Below, in pieces: positions 51,429-61,535 of a stretch of DNA of 64,000 nucleotides. This DNA comes from Kurthia populi. Its GTDB lineage: Bacteria; Bacillota; Bacilli; Bacillales_A; Planococcaceae. How positions within the stretch are numbered: position 1 is the stretch's first letter; every line of letters begins with the position of its first letter. The translations under genes and the position numbers were made by a program. The notes below the pieces were generated by a model, which saw only the letters and a program-made list of their open reading frames with translations, ran no database searches and was not told where the DNA came from. The stretch lies in NCBI RefSeq assembly GCF_042686175.1, contig NZ_JBHUOR010000138.1:4036-68035 (forward strand), read 5' to 3'.

Positions 51429-54400
51429 ATGGCTGGCAGAATCAAAGGGATTACGGTAGAGATTGGCGGCGACACAACAGGTCTTGAAACAGCTTTAAGT
51501 GATGTAAATAGACAATCAAAAAGTCTGCAAAATGAATTAAAGGAAGTACAGCGCGCTTTAAAGTTTGACCCTGGTAATACGACGCTTATCGCACAGCAAC
51601 AACAAATTTTAGGTGAACGTATTGCTGCAACATCGCAAAAGCTACAGCAATTAAAAAGTGTACAGTCACAAGTAGAGCAGCAGTTTCAATCTGGCCAATT
51701 AGGTGTCGAACAGTATCGAGCATTCCAACGTGAATTACAATCAACAGAAGGTCAATTAAATGGGCTACGAACACAGTTGCAACAATCTCAACAAACTATG
51801 CAAGACTTGGCTCGTAACACGCAAGATTTAGAAACTTATTTCAATGCAACGGGCACTACTGTAGCAGACTTTGCGGATGTATTAGGGAATAAATTAACGA
51901 CAGCTATACAAAATGGAACGGCCTCTGCCGCACAAATTGACCAAGCGATTACGAAAATTGGCCAAGCTGCTGTAGGAGCCGATGTTGATGTCGAACGTTT
52001 TCGTACTGCACTACAGCAAGTAGGAGAAGGTGGCTCGATTGCCCAAGTAGCGGATGACATTCAACAGATGCGCAATGAGCTTACGCCTGTGCCATCGGTT
52101 GTAGATAATGTACGTGCATCGCTGCAAAGTGTCGAAGCGGCTTCAAGTGGATTAACCGCCGAATTAAAACAAGTGCAAGCTGCATTACGATTAGATCCTA
52201 ATAACATCACATTAGTGCGACAGCAACAAGATTTACTTGGCCAAAGCATTCAACAGACCGAGCAAAAATTGGATGGGTTGAAACAGGCGCAACAGGAAGT
52301 AGAAGCGGCATTTGCAAGGGGTGATTTAGGTGTAGCGGAATATCGCGCATTTCAGCGTGAACTTGGCCAAACAGAAGCACAGTTAAGTAGTTTTAATTCT
52401 GCATTACAACGTTCGCGTAGTGAGCAACAAGGCGTAGCACAAGCGACACAACAACTAAGCAGATACTTTGAAGCATCGGGAACGAGCGTTCAAGAATTTG
52501 CTCATGTTTTAGGTCCACAACTTACTGCATCTATCGCACAAGGACGTGCAAGCAGTCAGCAATTACAACAAGCATTGACACAAATCGGGCGTGAAGCACT
52601 TGGTGCCGGTGCTGATTTAGATAGATTCCGTTCAGCGCTTCAACAAGCGGGTTCGGGCGCATCAGATTTACAAATATTACAACGAGAGTTACAAGATATT
52701 GAGCGACAAGCCGAGCAGACTACTGGTGCAGTCGAAGGAATTGGCGATGGTATCAAGGCAGGTCTTGCAGGATTGGCTGGCGCAGGTGGTTTAGCGGCTA
52801 CTGTGCAACAAGCGTTAGATGTATCAACATTAGATACAAAAATTGAAATTATGTTCGACGTGCCGGAGAGTTCAAGAGCAAGTGTACGTGACGCGATAAA
52901 TGGCGTGGCGGCATACGGAGTAGATGCAGAAGAAGCGCTACAAGGCGTACAGCGACAATGGGCATTAAATAAAGATGCGTCCGATTCTAGTAATACGGCA
53001 ATTGTCAAAGGGGCCGGTATGATAGCGAGTGCGTATTCGGCAATTGATTTTAATGAGCTTATCCAAGAATCATATGAGATGGGTAAGAGCATGGGAATCA
53101 CACAAGAAGAAGCGCTAGGCATGACAAATGCTCTCCTTAAAGTCGGTTTCCCAGCCGAACAGCTTGATATTATCAGTGAATATGGCACACAGTTACATGA
53201 AGCAGGATATAACGCTCAAGAAATTCAAGCGATTATGGCGGCTGGTGTCGAAACTGGTACATGGAATATTGATAATTTGCTTGATGGTATCAAAGAGGGC
53301 CGTATACGAATGGCGGAATTTGGCCAAGAAGTGCCGAAATCTTTAGATGAATTATTAAAGAAAACAGATGTATCAAGTGAGCAAATGCAAAAATGGGGCA
53401 ATGATGTAGCTGCAGGAGGTAAAAAAGGTTCGAAAGCCATGACGGAAGTTTCGAAATGGTTATCTACTGTGGAAGATGATACATTGCGGAATGCATTAGG
53501 AACTGAAATTTTCGGTACCATGTGGGAAGACCAGGGCGCAAATATCACACAAACCTTAAACAATGCTTCCACAGCTACAAATAATTTATCAGCTAATCAG
53601 AAAAAATTAAAAGCTGATATCGATACAATTAATGCGGATTCAATGACTCGTATTCGTGAAGCTCTAACTGATATACAAACAGCATTAGCACCAGTACTTG
53701 CGAGTGTAGCTGAATTTATCGCACAAATTGCTGATTGGATTTCTAATAATCAATCGTTAGCAGCTACTATTGCGGCCGTTGTTGCAGTCATCGGATTAAT
53801 CGTTGCGGCGTTTATGACACTTGCGCCAATTTTCACCGTCATAGGCACGCTCATGGCAGGTGTAGGCGTGGCATTCGGAGCAATTGCGGCACCTATTGCA
53901 ATAGCAATAGCGGCCATTGTTGCGCTTGTTGCGGCAGGCGTATTAATTTACAGCAATTGGGGAGCGATTAAAGAGTTCTTCTCTAATCTGTGGACGAGTA
54001 TTTCAACTATCTTCATGACTACAGTTACAGCGATAGGTTCATTTCTATCAAGCGCATGGTCCAGTATCGTTGCGGCGCTAACCGCTGTATGGACAAGTAT
54101 AGTCGGCATTGCCCAAACTACATGGGGAGCGCTAACCGCATTCTTTAGTACATTATGGACGGGCATTTCCACTGTGTTTACAGCTATATGGATTGTAATA
54201 AAGGCAGCGCTAGAGTTAGCTTGGCAAGGTATTGTAACAGCAGCTCAAACGATTTTCGGATTACTTGCGCCGTATTTCATGACACTTTGGACGGGTATAA
54301 CAAGCATATTTTCTACTGTTTGGACAGCTATTAGTACAGTACTAACAACTATATGGACTGCCATAGTAAGTGCTGGCCAAACAATTTGGACCGGACTTGT

Positions 54401-57161
54401 CACATTTTTCGGGCCATTATGGTCAGGTGTTTCCGCTGTATTTTCAGCAGCTTGGTCTGCCATTTCTAGTGTGCTAACGTCTGTTTGGAGTGCGATTAGT
54501 GCAACAGCTAGTAGCGTATGGAATGGCATTAAGGCAACACTTTCATCAATATGGAATAGCTTAAAAGGTGTTGCAACAGCGGCATTCAATGCAGTGAAAA
54601 ATGTTGTGACGACTATATTTAATGCTATCAAGAGTGTAACTACAACAGTTTGGAACGGTATCAAATCGATTATTGCTTCTAATGCAAATGGCTCGAAGGC
54701 AGTTATTTCCACAGCATTTAATGCGATGAAAGCCGTTGTTACAAGTATTTGGAATGGAATCAAATCTGTAACATCCAGTGTATGGAACGGTATTAAGTCC
54801 GTAATTACAGCAAGTGTGAATGGGATTAAATCAGTAGTAAGTACAGGTTTTAATGCTATTCGTTCAGTTATCAGCAGCATAATGAATGGAATCAAATCTG
54901 TCATTAGTAGTATCTGGAATGGAATAAAGTCCGTTATTTCTAGTGTGGTAAGTAGTATTCGTTCAGTTGTATCTTCAGGGTTTAACGGAGTTCGTTCAGT
55001 TGTTACGAGTGTCATGAGTGCTGTGAAAAGTGTTATCACAAGTGCATGGAATGGTGCTAAGAGTGTAGTAACAAGCGCTGTCAACGGCATCAAATCAATT
55101 GTAACGAGTGTATTTAACAGCTTGAAATCAGTTGTATCAAGCGCAATGAATGGTGTTAAATCAGCGATTCAGAACGGTTGGAATGCTGCTAAATCTTTCT
55201 TAACAAGCATTAACTTGTCGAGCATCGGTAAAAATATCATTCAAGGTTTGGTCAATGGTATCAAATCGGGAGTAGGTGCCGTTGGCGCAGCTATTCAAGA
55301 AGTTGCTGGTAACATCAAAAGTAAAATCAAAGGCGCATTAGGTATTCACTCGCCGTCACGTTGGATGCGCGATGAAATCGGTAAAAATATTGATGCCGGT
55401 CTTGCAAAAGGTATTACAGCAGATAAAAAATCCGAGCAAGCAGCAGCTAAAAAGGCTAAAGCAGTCAAGGACCAGTTCACGAAGGATTTAAAAAATGTTC
55501 AGATTAAATATAATGCCGGCAAGATTGATACAAAAGAATACATCAATCAACTGAATAAATTAAAAACCGAATACAAAAATTATGCTGATGGCATTAAAAA
55601 GATTGATGTTGAAATTAATAAAGCGAATAAAAAGCAAACTTCCAATATTAAAAGTGAATATTCGACTCGCTTAAAAGAATTAAAGAACAATTACAATGCG
55701 GATCTAATTAGCAATAAGCAGTATATTAACGCATTGCAAAAAATGAAAAAAGATTATGGCAGTAAGGTAAAAGGCTCGGAATCAGAGCTGAATGCCAAGA
55801 TTAAAGAATTAAAAGATTCGGCCGCAGCGGATAATTTGAAACGCTACGAAAAACAAATTAGCAATGAAGAAAAATACAATAATGCTTCATTGAACAAGCA
55901 AATCAAGTTCTGGGAAAAACGCTTAAACAAGTTTAAGAAGAACAGCGAAGAATATCTTGCAGTACAAGACAAAATCACCGATTTAACATTCCAAAAAGAA
56001 GCCGAACGTCTGAAAAAGTATGAAGCTACTTACAACGACAAAGTTAAATATGATGATAAAACATTAGCGTGGGAAGTGCGCTATTGGGAAAATCGTTTAG
56101 ATAACTTCAGAAAAGGTAGCGACGAATATTTAAGCATCCAAGACAAACTGAAAGAGCTACGTTACAAATCTGAACAAGAAACCCTCGCGGCTACTGAAAC
56201 GTATTTAGACAATATTAAAAAGGCAGAAGAAGATTATGTAACGAACTCAACGAAATTATGGGATGACTATAATAAAACGCTTGATGATCGCACAAAATCT
56301 TTGGTGAGCTTTGCAGGTTTATTTGATGAAATCACAGCAAGTGAAGATACGGTAACAGGCGAACAGTTGATGGGCAACTTACAATCACAAACAAATGCAC
56401 TTGAAGATTGGATGAACGACATTGCATCGTTAGCCGAACGCGGGCTAGATAGTGGGCTGTTAAAAGAATTAGAAGAAATGGGGCCAAAATCTGCACAGCA
56501 AATCAAGGCGCTTACAACGCTATCTAACGAGCAATTGACCGAGTATACAGAATTGTGGAAGACCAAGAGTCAACTAGCACGACAACAGGCTACAAAAGAG
56601 CTAGAAGGTTTACGTTTAGATACTGAAAAACAAGTTAGCCAGATGCGTGATGATACAAAAACAAAGCTTGCACAATATCAAATGGATTGGCAAAAATCGA
56701 TGAAGGCTGTACGCAAGGTTAGCGAAAGTGAGCTGTCTGCAATGCCAAGTATAGGTGCTAATGCTGTACAAGGTTTAATCGATGGTATGCAGTCGAAAAA
56801 GGAAGAACTAAAGTCTGTGGTCGAAGAAATTGCATCCATTATCACTGACACAACACAATCGGAGTTGGATATTCATAGTCCATCGCGTGTTATGCGCCAA
56901 TTAGGAGAATATACAAATGAAGGATTTATTGTCGGCCTACAAGGTACTGCTGCTAAAGTACAGAGTGTAATGCAAGGCGTATATGGTAGCGTAGCCAATA
57001 GTGTAAGTACGATGCAAGGTTCTTCCACAGTGAATAATAGTAGTAGCAGTATCAGCAATGATTACTCAAAAACATTCCAGCCATCGGTAGTAATCCAAAC
57101 ATCTGAAAGCCCAGAACGTGCTGTCAAAAGAGAATTAAGTCGCATGGCATTTAAATTTTAG
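51429..57161 (+). CDS. Tape measure protein
   Basis: 1910 residues. N-terminal half-kilobase codes two related blocks (about residues 33-200 and 242-410), each beginning with ELKxVQxALxxDPxNxTL. A membrane-like stretch lies at about 770-850, then an unbroken 11-residue repeat from about 855 to 1258, then IHSPSRWMRDEIGKNID, a Lys-rich coiled coil (about 1330-1620), and a second IHSPSRVMRQLGEYTNEGF near the C-terminus. It sets tail length and is ejected with DNA. The length predicts a long tail, roughly 280 nm at 0.15 nm per residue. Confidence 0.96.
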   Translation: MAGRIKGITVEIGGDTTGLETALSDVNRQSKSLQNELKEVQRALKFDPGNTTLIAQQQQILGERIAATSQKLQQLKSVQSQVEQQFQSGQLGVEQYRAFQRELQSTEGQLNGLRTQLQQSQQTMQDLARNTQDLETYFNATGTTVADFADVLGNKLTTAIQNGTASAAQIDQAITKIGQAAVGADVDVERFRTALQQVGEGGSIAQVADDIQQMRNELTPVPSVVDNVRASLQSVEAASSGLTAELKQVQAALRLDPNNITLVRQQQDLLGQSIQQTEQKLDGLKQAQQEVEAAFARGDLGVAEYRAFQRELGQTEAQLSSFNSALQRSRSEQQGVAQATQQLSRYFEASGTSVQEFAHVLGPQLTASIAQGRASSQQLQQALTQIGREALGAGADLDRFRSALQQAGSGASDLQILQRELQDIERQAEQTTGAVEGIGDGIKAGLAGLAGAGGLAATVQQALDVSTLDTKIEIMFDVPESSRASVRDAINGVAAYGVDAEEALQGVQRQWALNKDASDSSNTAIVKGAGMIASAYSAIDFNELIQESYEMGKSMGITQEEALGMTNALLKVGFPAEQLDIISEYGTQLHEAGYNAQEIQAIMAAGVETGTWNIDNLLDGIKEGRIRMAEFGQEVPKSLDELLKKTDVSSEQMQKWGNDVAAGGKKGSKAMTEVSKWLSTVEDDTLRNALGTEIFGTMWEDQGANITQTLNNASTATNNLSANQKKLKADIDTINADSMTRIREALTDIQTALAPVLASVAEFIAQIADWISNNQSLAATIAAVVAVIGLIVAAFMTLAPIFTVIGTLMAGVGVAFGAIAAPIAIAIAAIVALVAAGVLIYSNWGAIKEFFSNLWTSISTIFMTTVTAIGSFLSSAWSSIVAALTAVWTSIVGIAQTTWGALTAFFSTLWTGISTVFTAIWIVIKAALELAWQGIVTAAQTIFGLLAPYFMTLWTGITSIFSTVWTAISTVLTTIWTAIVSAGQTIWTGLVTFFGPLWSGVSAVFSAAWSAISSVLTSVWSAISATASSVWNGIKATLSSIWNSLKGVATAAFNAVKNVVTTIFNAIKSVTTTVWNGIKSIIASNANGSKAVISTAFNAMKAVVTSIWNGIKSVTSSVWNGIKSVITASVNGIKSVVSTGFNAIRSVISSIMNGIKSVISSIWNGIKSVISSVVSSIRSVVSSGFNGVRSVVTSVMSAVKSVITSAWNGAKSVVTSAVNGIKSIVTSVFNSLKSVVSSAMNGVKSAIQNGWNAAKSFLTSINLSSIGKNIIQGLVNGIKSGVGAVGAAIQEVAGNIKSKIKGALGIHSPSRWMRDEIGKNIDAGLAKGITADKKSEQAAAKKAKAVKDQFTKDLKNVQIKYNAGKIDTKEYINQLNKLKTEYKNYADGIKKIDVEINKANKKQTSNIKSEYSTRLKELKNNYNADLISNKQYINALQKMKKDYGSKVKGSESELNAKIKELKDSAAADNLKRYEKQISNEEKYNNASLNKQIKFWEKRLNKFKKNSEEYLAVQDKITDLTFQKEAERLKKYEATYNDKVKYDDKTLAWEVRYWENRLDNFRKGSDEYLSIQDKLKELRYKSEQETLAATETYLDNIKKAEEDYVTNSTKLWDDYNKTLDDRTKSLVSFAGLFDEITASEDTVTGEQLMGNLQSQTNALEDWMNDIASLAERGLDSGLLKELEEMGPKSAQQIKALTTLSNEQLTEYTELWKTKSQLARQQATKELEGLRLDTEKQVSQMRDDTKTKLAQYQMDWQKSMKAVRKVSESELSAMPSIGANAVQGLIDGMQSKKEELKSVVEEIASIITDTTQSELDIHSPSRVMRQLGEYTNEGFIVGLQGTAAKVQSVMQGVYGSVANSVSTMQGSSTVNNSSSSISNDYSKTFQPSVVIQTSESPERAVKRELSRMAFKF
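53991..55202 (+). repeat. About 37 in-phase 11-residue (33-bp) hendecads in the tape measure gene
   Basis: Units begin with W/F, first as WTxISTxFxTx (16 units from 53991) and then as WNGIKSVIxSx to 55202. The register holds with no insertion or deletion. Nucleotide identity is moderate, so the repeat is under protein selection. Confidence 0.88.
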
Positions 57162-57172
57162 GAGGTGGTCAT

Positions 57173-58063
57173 ATGATTGTGCGCGATTTAATCATTACAA
57201 ATGCATCGGGAGAATCTCTAGTATTCGGAGACCATCTCAAATTATATGAAGACATTGAATTGTCGGGATTAAAAGCGGATGTAAGTATGGCTGAAATATC
57301 TGGTGATGGCGCAAGCGCTCAAAAGACACGACTTGATACGCGTGATTTTGAAATACCATTTCTGCTACACCGTATTGTGGACGATAAAGTATGGTTTGAA
57401 GATAAGCGACAAGATATTTTTAGGGTGTGCAATCCAAAGAAAAATCCAATACGTTTAGATTTTAAAACCGATGCTGAGCAAGAATATTATATGCATGCGG
57501 AACTTACAGCGGTTCCAGTCATGCCAAGGGGATTCGAAAATAGCAATCATGTTTGGCAAAAGGTGCTGCTACAATTTGATGCTGCCGATCCATATATTTA
57601 CGCTAAAGATGAAACACTAGTTGAATTGGCCATGTGGGTACCAGCTTTTGAGTTTCCACTCGAAATACCAGAAGGCGAAGGCATTGAAATGGGTTATCGG
57701 AATCCGACATTAATTACGAATGTTATCAATGATGGCCAAGAAGATAGTGGCATGATTATTAAGTTTAAAGCAAATGCCGGTCTAACAAATCCATCACTTG
57801 TTAATCTCGACACATATGAGCAGCTAACATTAAAAATGGCCATGCTTGCAGGCGATGAAGTGGAGATTTCAACGTATCGTGGGAATAAATATGCACGATT
57901 AATTCGCAACAATGTAACGACTAGCGTTTTCGGCAAAATTGATTATTTGAGTACGTTTTTGCAGCTACGCACAGGAGATAATGTTTTCCGTTATAACGCT
58001 GATACAGGCATTGATAACTTAGAAATTTCGATGCGCTTTAGTAAAAAGTTTGTGGGGGTATAA
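57173..58063 (+). CDS. Distal tail protein (Dit-like)
   Basis: 296 residues with GGAGGTGG upstream. MIVRDLIITNASGESLVFGD...KLYEDIELSGL is the N-terminal ring domain of siphovirus Dit proteins; the galectin-like C-terminal region follows. Joins the tail tube to the baseplate. Confidence 0.88.
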   Translation: MIVRDLIITNASGESLVFGDHLKLYEDIELSGLKADVSMAEISGDGASAQKTRLDTRDFEIPFLLHRIVDDKVWFEDKRQDIFRVCNPKKNPIRLDFKTDAEQEYYMHAELTAVPVMPRGFENSNHVWQKVLLQFDAADPYIYAKDETLVELAMWVPAFEFPLEIPEGEGIEMGYRNPTLITNVINDGQEDSGMIIKFKANAGLTNPSLVNLDTYEQLTLKMAMLAGDEVEISTYRGNKYARLIRNNVTTSVFGKIDYLSTFLQLRTGDNVFRYNADTGIDNLEISMRFSKKFVGV

Positions 58064-58064
58064 C

Positions 58065-59222
58065 ATGGAATTTAATATTTTTCATTTTGATACATTTGAG
58101 CGTTTAGGCATCTTGGACACCTACCAGGAGACTGAACGCTCTTTAAATTATCGAGATCATAGTGAAATTGAACTCATTGTAGAAGCCACGCCGCAAAATA
58201 TTGATTGGTTTATTACAAACAGTGACGATATTTTCATTGCTGAAGGACTTGGGAAAGTACGTGGATATATGGTGGAAATCGCACAGTATCAAGATGAAAG
58301 TAAGTCACAGATCATTGTGAATTTATTTGCATTGAGTTATTTAACAGCATTCCGCGACATCCTAAAAGAAACGGTTTATAGCGGCAATGTGGAATTAATC
58401 ATGCGCAGTTATGTAAATAACAATATGATTTCGCCAACAGATGGAAATCGTAAAATAGATAACCTAGTACTCGGTCCGATTTTTGGCATCCAAGCGACAA
58501 CGGATGAATCTTACAACTTCCAGCAGCTTGATATAGCGTTGTGGTCTATGTGCAAAAAATATGATATTGCGTATGAAATATTTGCTGATATTCCAAACAA
58601 AAGATTTTCGTTTGAAGTGTGGCAAGGTGTAGATCGTTCAACAGAACAAAATATACGTGATGCAGTTATTTTTTCGAAGGAGTTTGATAATGTCCTAGCA
58701 CAAAATTATGTGGACGATAAAACAGACCATCGGAACGTGGTCATTGTCGCAGGCGAAGGAGAAGATACTGCCCGTAAATATGTCACAATTGGCGGTGCGA
58801 ATAAGGGCCGTAAACGTCGTGAATTGTTTGTAGATACGCGTGATTTACAAAGTACGACTAAGCAAACCGTCGTGGAAATTGATGAAGAAGGAAATGAAAC
58901 TGAAACAACCGTAGATATTAGTATGAGCGCAGAAGAATATGAGCAGCTGCTTATAGAACGCGGAAATGAAAAAGGGGCAGAATTTCAGCGGACACAGGCT
59001 TTTGAAACGGACATTGATTTTAATAGTCAATTCAAGTTAGGGCAAGACTATAACATAGGTGACATGATAACACTGCGTAATGATGAACTTGGTGTCGCTG
59101 TTCACACGCGATTAATTAAGGTAGTCGAAAAAGAAAATAAAGATGGTTATGAATTGAGTATTGATTTTGGTAGTAATGTGCCAACACTTATCTCAAAAAT
59201 TAAAAAGGCGGTGAAGAATTAA
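58065..59222 (+). CDS. Tail protein, ReqiPepy6 gp37-like (tail hub / Tal N-terminal type)
   Basis: 385 residues from ATG 58065 (GGGGGT upstream). NIFHFDTFERLGILDTYQETERSLNYRDHSEIELIVEA and RQTAFETDIDFN-like FQRTQAFETDIDFNSQFKLGQDYNIGDMITLRN are the conserved ends of this siphovirus hub family. No peptidase domain is attached. Confidence 0.85.
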   Translation: MEFNIFHFDTFERLGILDTYQETERSLNYRDHSEIELIVEATPQNIDWFITNSDDIFIAEGLGKVRGYMVEIAQYQDESKSQIIVNLFALSYLTAFRDILKETVYSGNVELIMRSYVNNNMISPTDGNRKIDNLVLGPIFGIQATTDESYNFQQLDIALWSMCKKYDIAYEIFADIPNKRFSFEVWQGVDRSTEQNIRDAVIFSKEFDNVLAQNYVDDKTDHRNVVIVAGEGEDTARKYVTIGGANKGRKRRELFVDTRDLQSTTKQTVVEIDEEGNETETTVDISMSAEEYEQLLIERGNEKGAEFQRTQAFETDIDFNSQFKLGQDYNIGDMITLRNDELGVAVHTRLIKVVEKENKDGYELSIDFGSNVPTLISKIKKAVKN

Positions 59223-60115
59223 TGGCAACTCGAAGTGGATTTTTTAACAGTATTAATGGGGACCGTAAATATTTAGCAAAACATTTCGCTGAATACTTTG
59301 CGACATTCATCGGGAATGGTGTTTTCCCAAACCCATCCAACGGCTTACAAGTATATGCAGGTACAAATATGACAGTGGTCATTAAAGCAGGTAAGGCATG
59401 GATTGATGGTTATGACTTTATTAATGACAGTGATTATAATTTAACGATTGCACAAGCTGATGGTGTACTAAATCGTATTGATCGTATTGTAGTACGGCTA
59501 GATCATGTGACACGAAAAGTAGATATTGCATTGAAAAAAGGGACATTAGCATCTTCACCAGTAGCACCAACATTACAACGTGACGCAGAAGCATATGAAC
59601 TAGGTATTGCAGATGTTTATGTTACAAGAGGCGCAACAGCGATTACACAAACGTATATTACGGATTTGCGGTTGAATAGCACCTACTGCGGTATTGTCGC
59701 GGGTGTCGTTAAACAAATCGATACATCGAGCGTGTTCAATCAGTATCAAGATTGGTTCAATATGTATTCAGTGACAAAGGCCGCAGAATTTGCTGATTGG
59801 CAACAGGCGACAAAAGATGCTGTCGATGCATGGATTGCGAATGAACAGATTGACTTTAATACATGGCTATCTCAACAAGATGTACGAGCAGATAGTTGGT
59901 TTAATACCAATGATACACGCTTTAATACGTGGTTTGAGGAAGTACAAGGGATTTTAAACGGGAATGCGATTGGTAACTTGCAGTCCATGTTAAGTGAACA
60001 TTTAAGCGCGCAATTACCGCATCAATGGACAGACAGTGTAACGGGCAAAACCTATAAAATCGGTTTCGGTATCGAAAATGGGAAGCCGATCTTAGCAACA
60101 GAGGAGGTAGTATAA
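59222..60115 (+). CDS. Baseplate / upper tail-fibre protein
   Basis: 297 residues; TAATG junction with the hub gene. The N-terminal part (about 1-150) has SGFFNSINGDRKYLAKHFAEYFATFIGNGVFPN and a strand domain (NMTVVIKAGKAWIDGYDF), a common attachment module in Gram-positive siphovirus baseplates. A helical linker with aromatic repeats (about 180-235, FNTWLSQQDVRADSWFNTNDTRFNTWFEE) and a short C-terminal domain follow. Likely links fibres to the tail tip. Confidence 0.8.
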   Translation: MATRSGFFNSINGDRKYLAKHFAEYFATFIGNGVFPNPSNGLQVYAGTNMTVVIKAGKAWIDGYDFINDSDYNLTIAQADGVLNRIDRIVVRLDHVTRKVDIALKKGTLASSPVAPTLQRDAEAYELGIADVYVTRGATAITQTYITDLRLNSTYCGIVAGVVKQIDTSSVFNQYQDWFNMYSVTKAAEFADWQQATKDAVDAWIANEQIDFNTWLSQQDVRADSWFNTNDTRFNTWFEEVQGILNGNAIGNLQSMLSEHLSAQLPHQWTDSVTGKTYKIGFGIENGKPILATEEVV

Positions 60116-60699
60116 TGGCCAACATTATTAATTTAGCAACAGAGACAAAACAAGATGAGATTATTGCCAATGTAGTGAATGTGAAAGAGACTGTAAATGC
60201 TGTAAATACAAATGTGAATAATGTGAACACGAATGTAAATGCGAATAAATCAACATTGGCGACAGTGAATGCAATTTTAGGTGCACCGACAAGTGGAGCT
60301 AGTAACGCGACAGGAGGAAATGCGCATGCGAAGTTGAATTGGCTATTGAATAGTGTAGCATCAGCCAATTCTAATGCTAGTAGTGCTAGTTCCAATGCTT
60401 ATTATGCAAACCTTCTAAACGCTAAAACTAAATTAGACCTTAATTTATTAAGCTCCGAGTACCCTAATGCAGGAACTGTTGAGTATTCAGGGAAGTATCT
60501 TCTTCTCGATGTTGTGATACAAACGGCGAGCGACAATGAGGCATCGCTTAATATAGATGGTACTATATACAAAATTCCATCTGGTGCAATGGCTTTTACT
60601 TACCCTATGATTACAGTTAAATCCATTTTAAGGCTTCGTGAGGATCGGATTAACAGAGGAAGAATAACTTTAACAGCTGGAAGTGTACTCATGTTTTAA
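60115..60699 (+). CDS. Tail fibre / receptor-binding protein
   Basis: 194 residues; TAATG junction. N-terminal coiled coil rich in Asn/Val/Thr (NVVNVKETVNAVNTNV...), a Ser/Asn/Ala stalk (about 75-100) and a C-terminal strand-rich head (about 110-194). The form of a short trimeric fibre with a host-binding tip; receptor unknown. Confidence 0.75.
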   Translation: MANIINLATETKQDEIIANVVNVKETVNAVNTNVNNVNTNVNANKSTLATVNAILGAPTSGASNATGGNAHAKLNWLLNSVASANSNASSASSNAYYANLLNAKTKLDLNLLSSEYPNAGTVEYSGKYLLLDVVIQTASDNEASLNIDGTIYKIPSGAMAFTYPMITVKSILRLREDRINRGRITLTAGSVLMF

Positions 60700-60715
60700 T
60701 TAAGGAGTGGTGAAA

Positions 60716-60925
60716 ATGGTTGATTTCTTAGATGAAATTATAGAAGATGGTTATCTAGTTACTCGATACACCAGAGATGGTAAAACAGTATCACATATTG
60801 TACGTACGTTAATTGTGGACGATTCAACAGTTGAAGAAGTTGTGCAAGAACCTTCAATCGAAGAACAAATTTTAACCGAAACAAAATATCAAACCGTATT
60901 ATTAGAAATGAATACAGGGTTGTAA
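60716..60925 (+). CDS. Small acidic tail-associated protein
   Basis: 69 residues from ATG 60716 (AAGGAG eight bases upstream). Acidic, with FLDEIIEDGYLVTRYTRDGKTVSHIVR. Found between fibre and XkdX-like genes; role unknown. Confidence 0.65.
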   Translation: MVDFLDEIIEDGYLVTRYTRDGKTVSHIVRTLIVDDSTVEEVVQEPSIEEQILTETKYQTVLLEMNTGL

Positions 60926-60955
60926 TAACAGCACATTGAAAGGAGGTGAAAAAAT

Positions 60956-61108
60956 ATGTTATACACTATGCTAAAAAAAATCGTAAATGCCAAAACTTAT
61001 AATCAAACAGAAATCACTAAACGTGTGAATACTTTCTTTGCAGTAGGTCAGTTAGAAGATTCAGAATACCGCGAACTAATCGCTCAAATCGAAACAGTAT
61101 ACGCATAA
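60956..61108 (+). CDS. XkdX-like small protein, 50 residues
   Basis: ATG 60956 with a strong AAAGGAGGTG upstream. Reads MLYTMLKKIVNAKTYNQTEI... ending AQIETVYA, the pattern of short XkdX/hypothetical tail proteins between fibre and lysis genes. Terminator at 61111. Confidence 0.7.
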   Translation: MLYTMLKKIVNAKTYNQTEITKRVNTFFAVGQLEDSEYRELIAQIETVYA

Positions 61109-61139
61109 TCAAAGCACATCGCATAGATCGTGCTTTTTA
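61109..61139 (+). terminator. Terminator after the XkdX-like gene
   Basis: AAAGCAC...GTGCTTTTT, loop of 12 bases. Confidence 0.65.
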
Positions 61140-61219
61140 TTATGACAAAAATAGCATAAAGATATGATGGTAATACCTTTCTTCCACAGGGATAATTGTT
61201 GTGGAAGGAGGTTTTATTT

Positions 61220-61525
61220 ATGCTATCACTAGAAAAAGAAAGTCTAATACATGCAGAAATTGAGCGCTATAAATCTTTGAATTTAAAAATCGATGCGGAG
61301 ATTAATGAACTAAATAAAAGTCTTGAAGATGATTACCGTTTAGAACAAATTTATAAATCATTAGCATCGAAAACAATTGAAACTAGAGCTCATGACAAAG
61401 TAAAACGTACTTTAGCAGATATTAAAAAACGTTTTAGACTTACTGATACAAAAATAAAGAGTCTTTTAAAAGATCGCGAAGACCATAAAACGATTATTAA
61501 AGAGCTCGAAAGTTTTTTTAATTAA
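61220..61525 (+). CDS. Coiled-coil protein of unknown function between tail and lysis genes
   Basis: 101 residues from ATG 61220 (AAGGAGG upstream). Charged heptads throughout (LIHAEIERYKSLNLKIDAEINELNKSLEDDYRLEQIYKSL region, then LADIKKRFRLTDTKIKSLL). No membrane helix. A hairpin CTTCCACA / TGTGGAAG (61181-61207) reaches into the ribosome binding site. Family unknown. Confidence 0.65.
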   Translation: MLSLEKESLIHAEIERYKSLNLKIDAEINELNKSLEDDYRLEQIYKSLASKTIETRAHDKVKRTLADIKKRFRLTDTKIKSLLKDREDHKTIIKELESFFN

Positions 61526-61535
61526 TATTCCAATA

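Noticed and set aside
52640..53188. 182-codon minus-strand open frame in the tape measure gene
   Set aside because: Cys- and Ser-rich shadow translation with no start signal or family pattern.
54245..55093. 282-codon open frame on the minus strand within the tape measure gene
   Set aside because: It is the shadow of the 11-residue repeat; its own periodicity and hydrophobic content mirror the sense repeat, with no ribosome binding site.
53991..55202. 33-bp spaced repeats resembling a repeat array
   Set aside because: Units are codons of one open frame with no identical repeats or unique spacers, so it is not a CRISPR array. No array was seen elsewhere.
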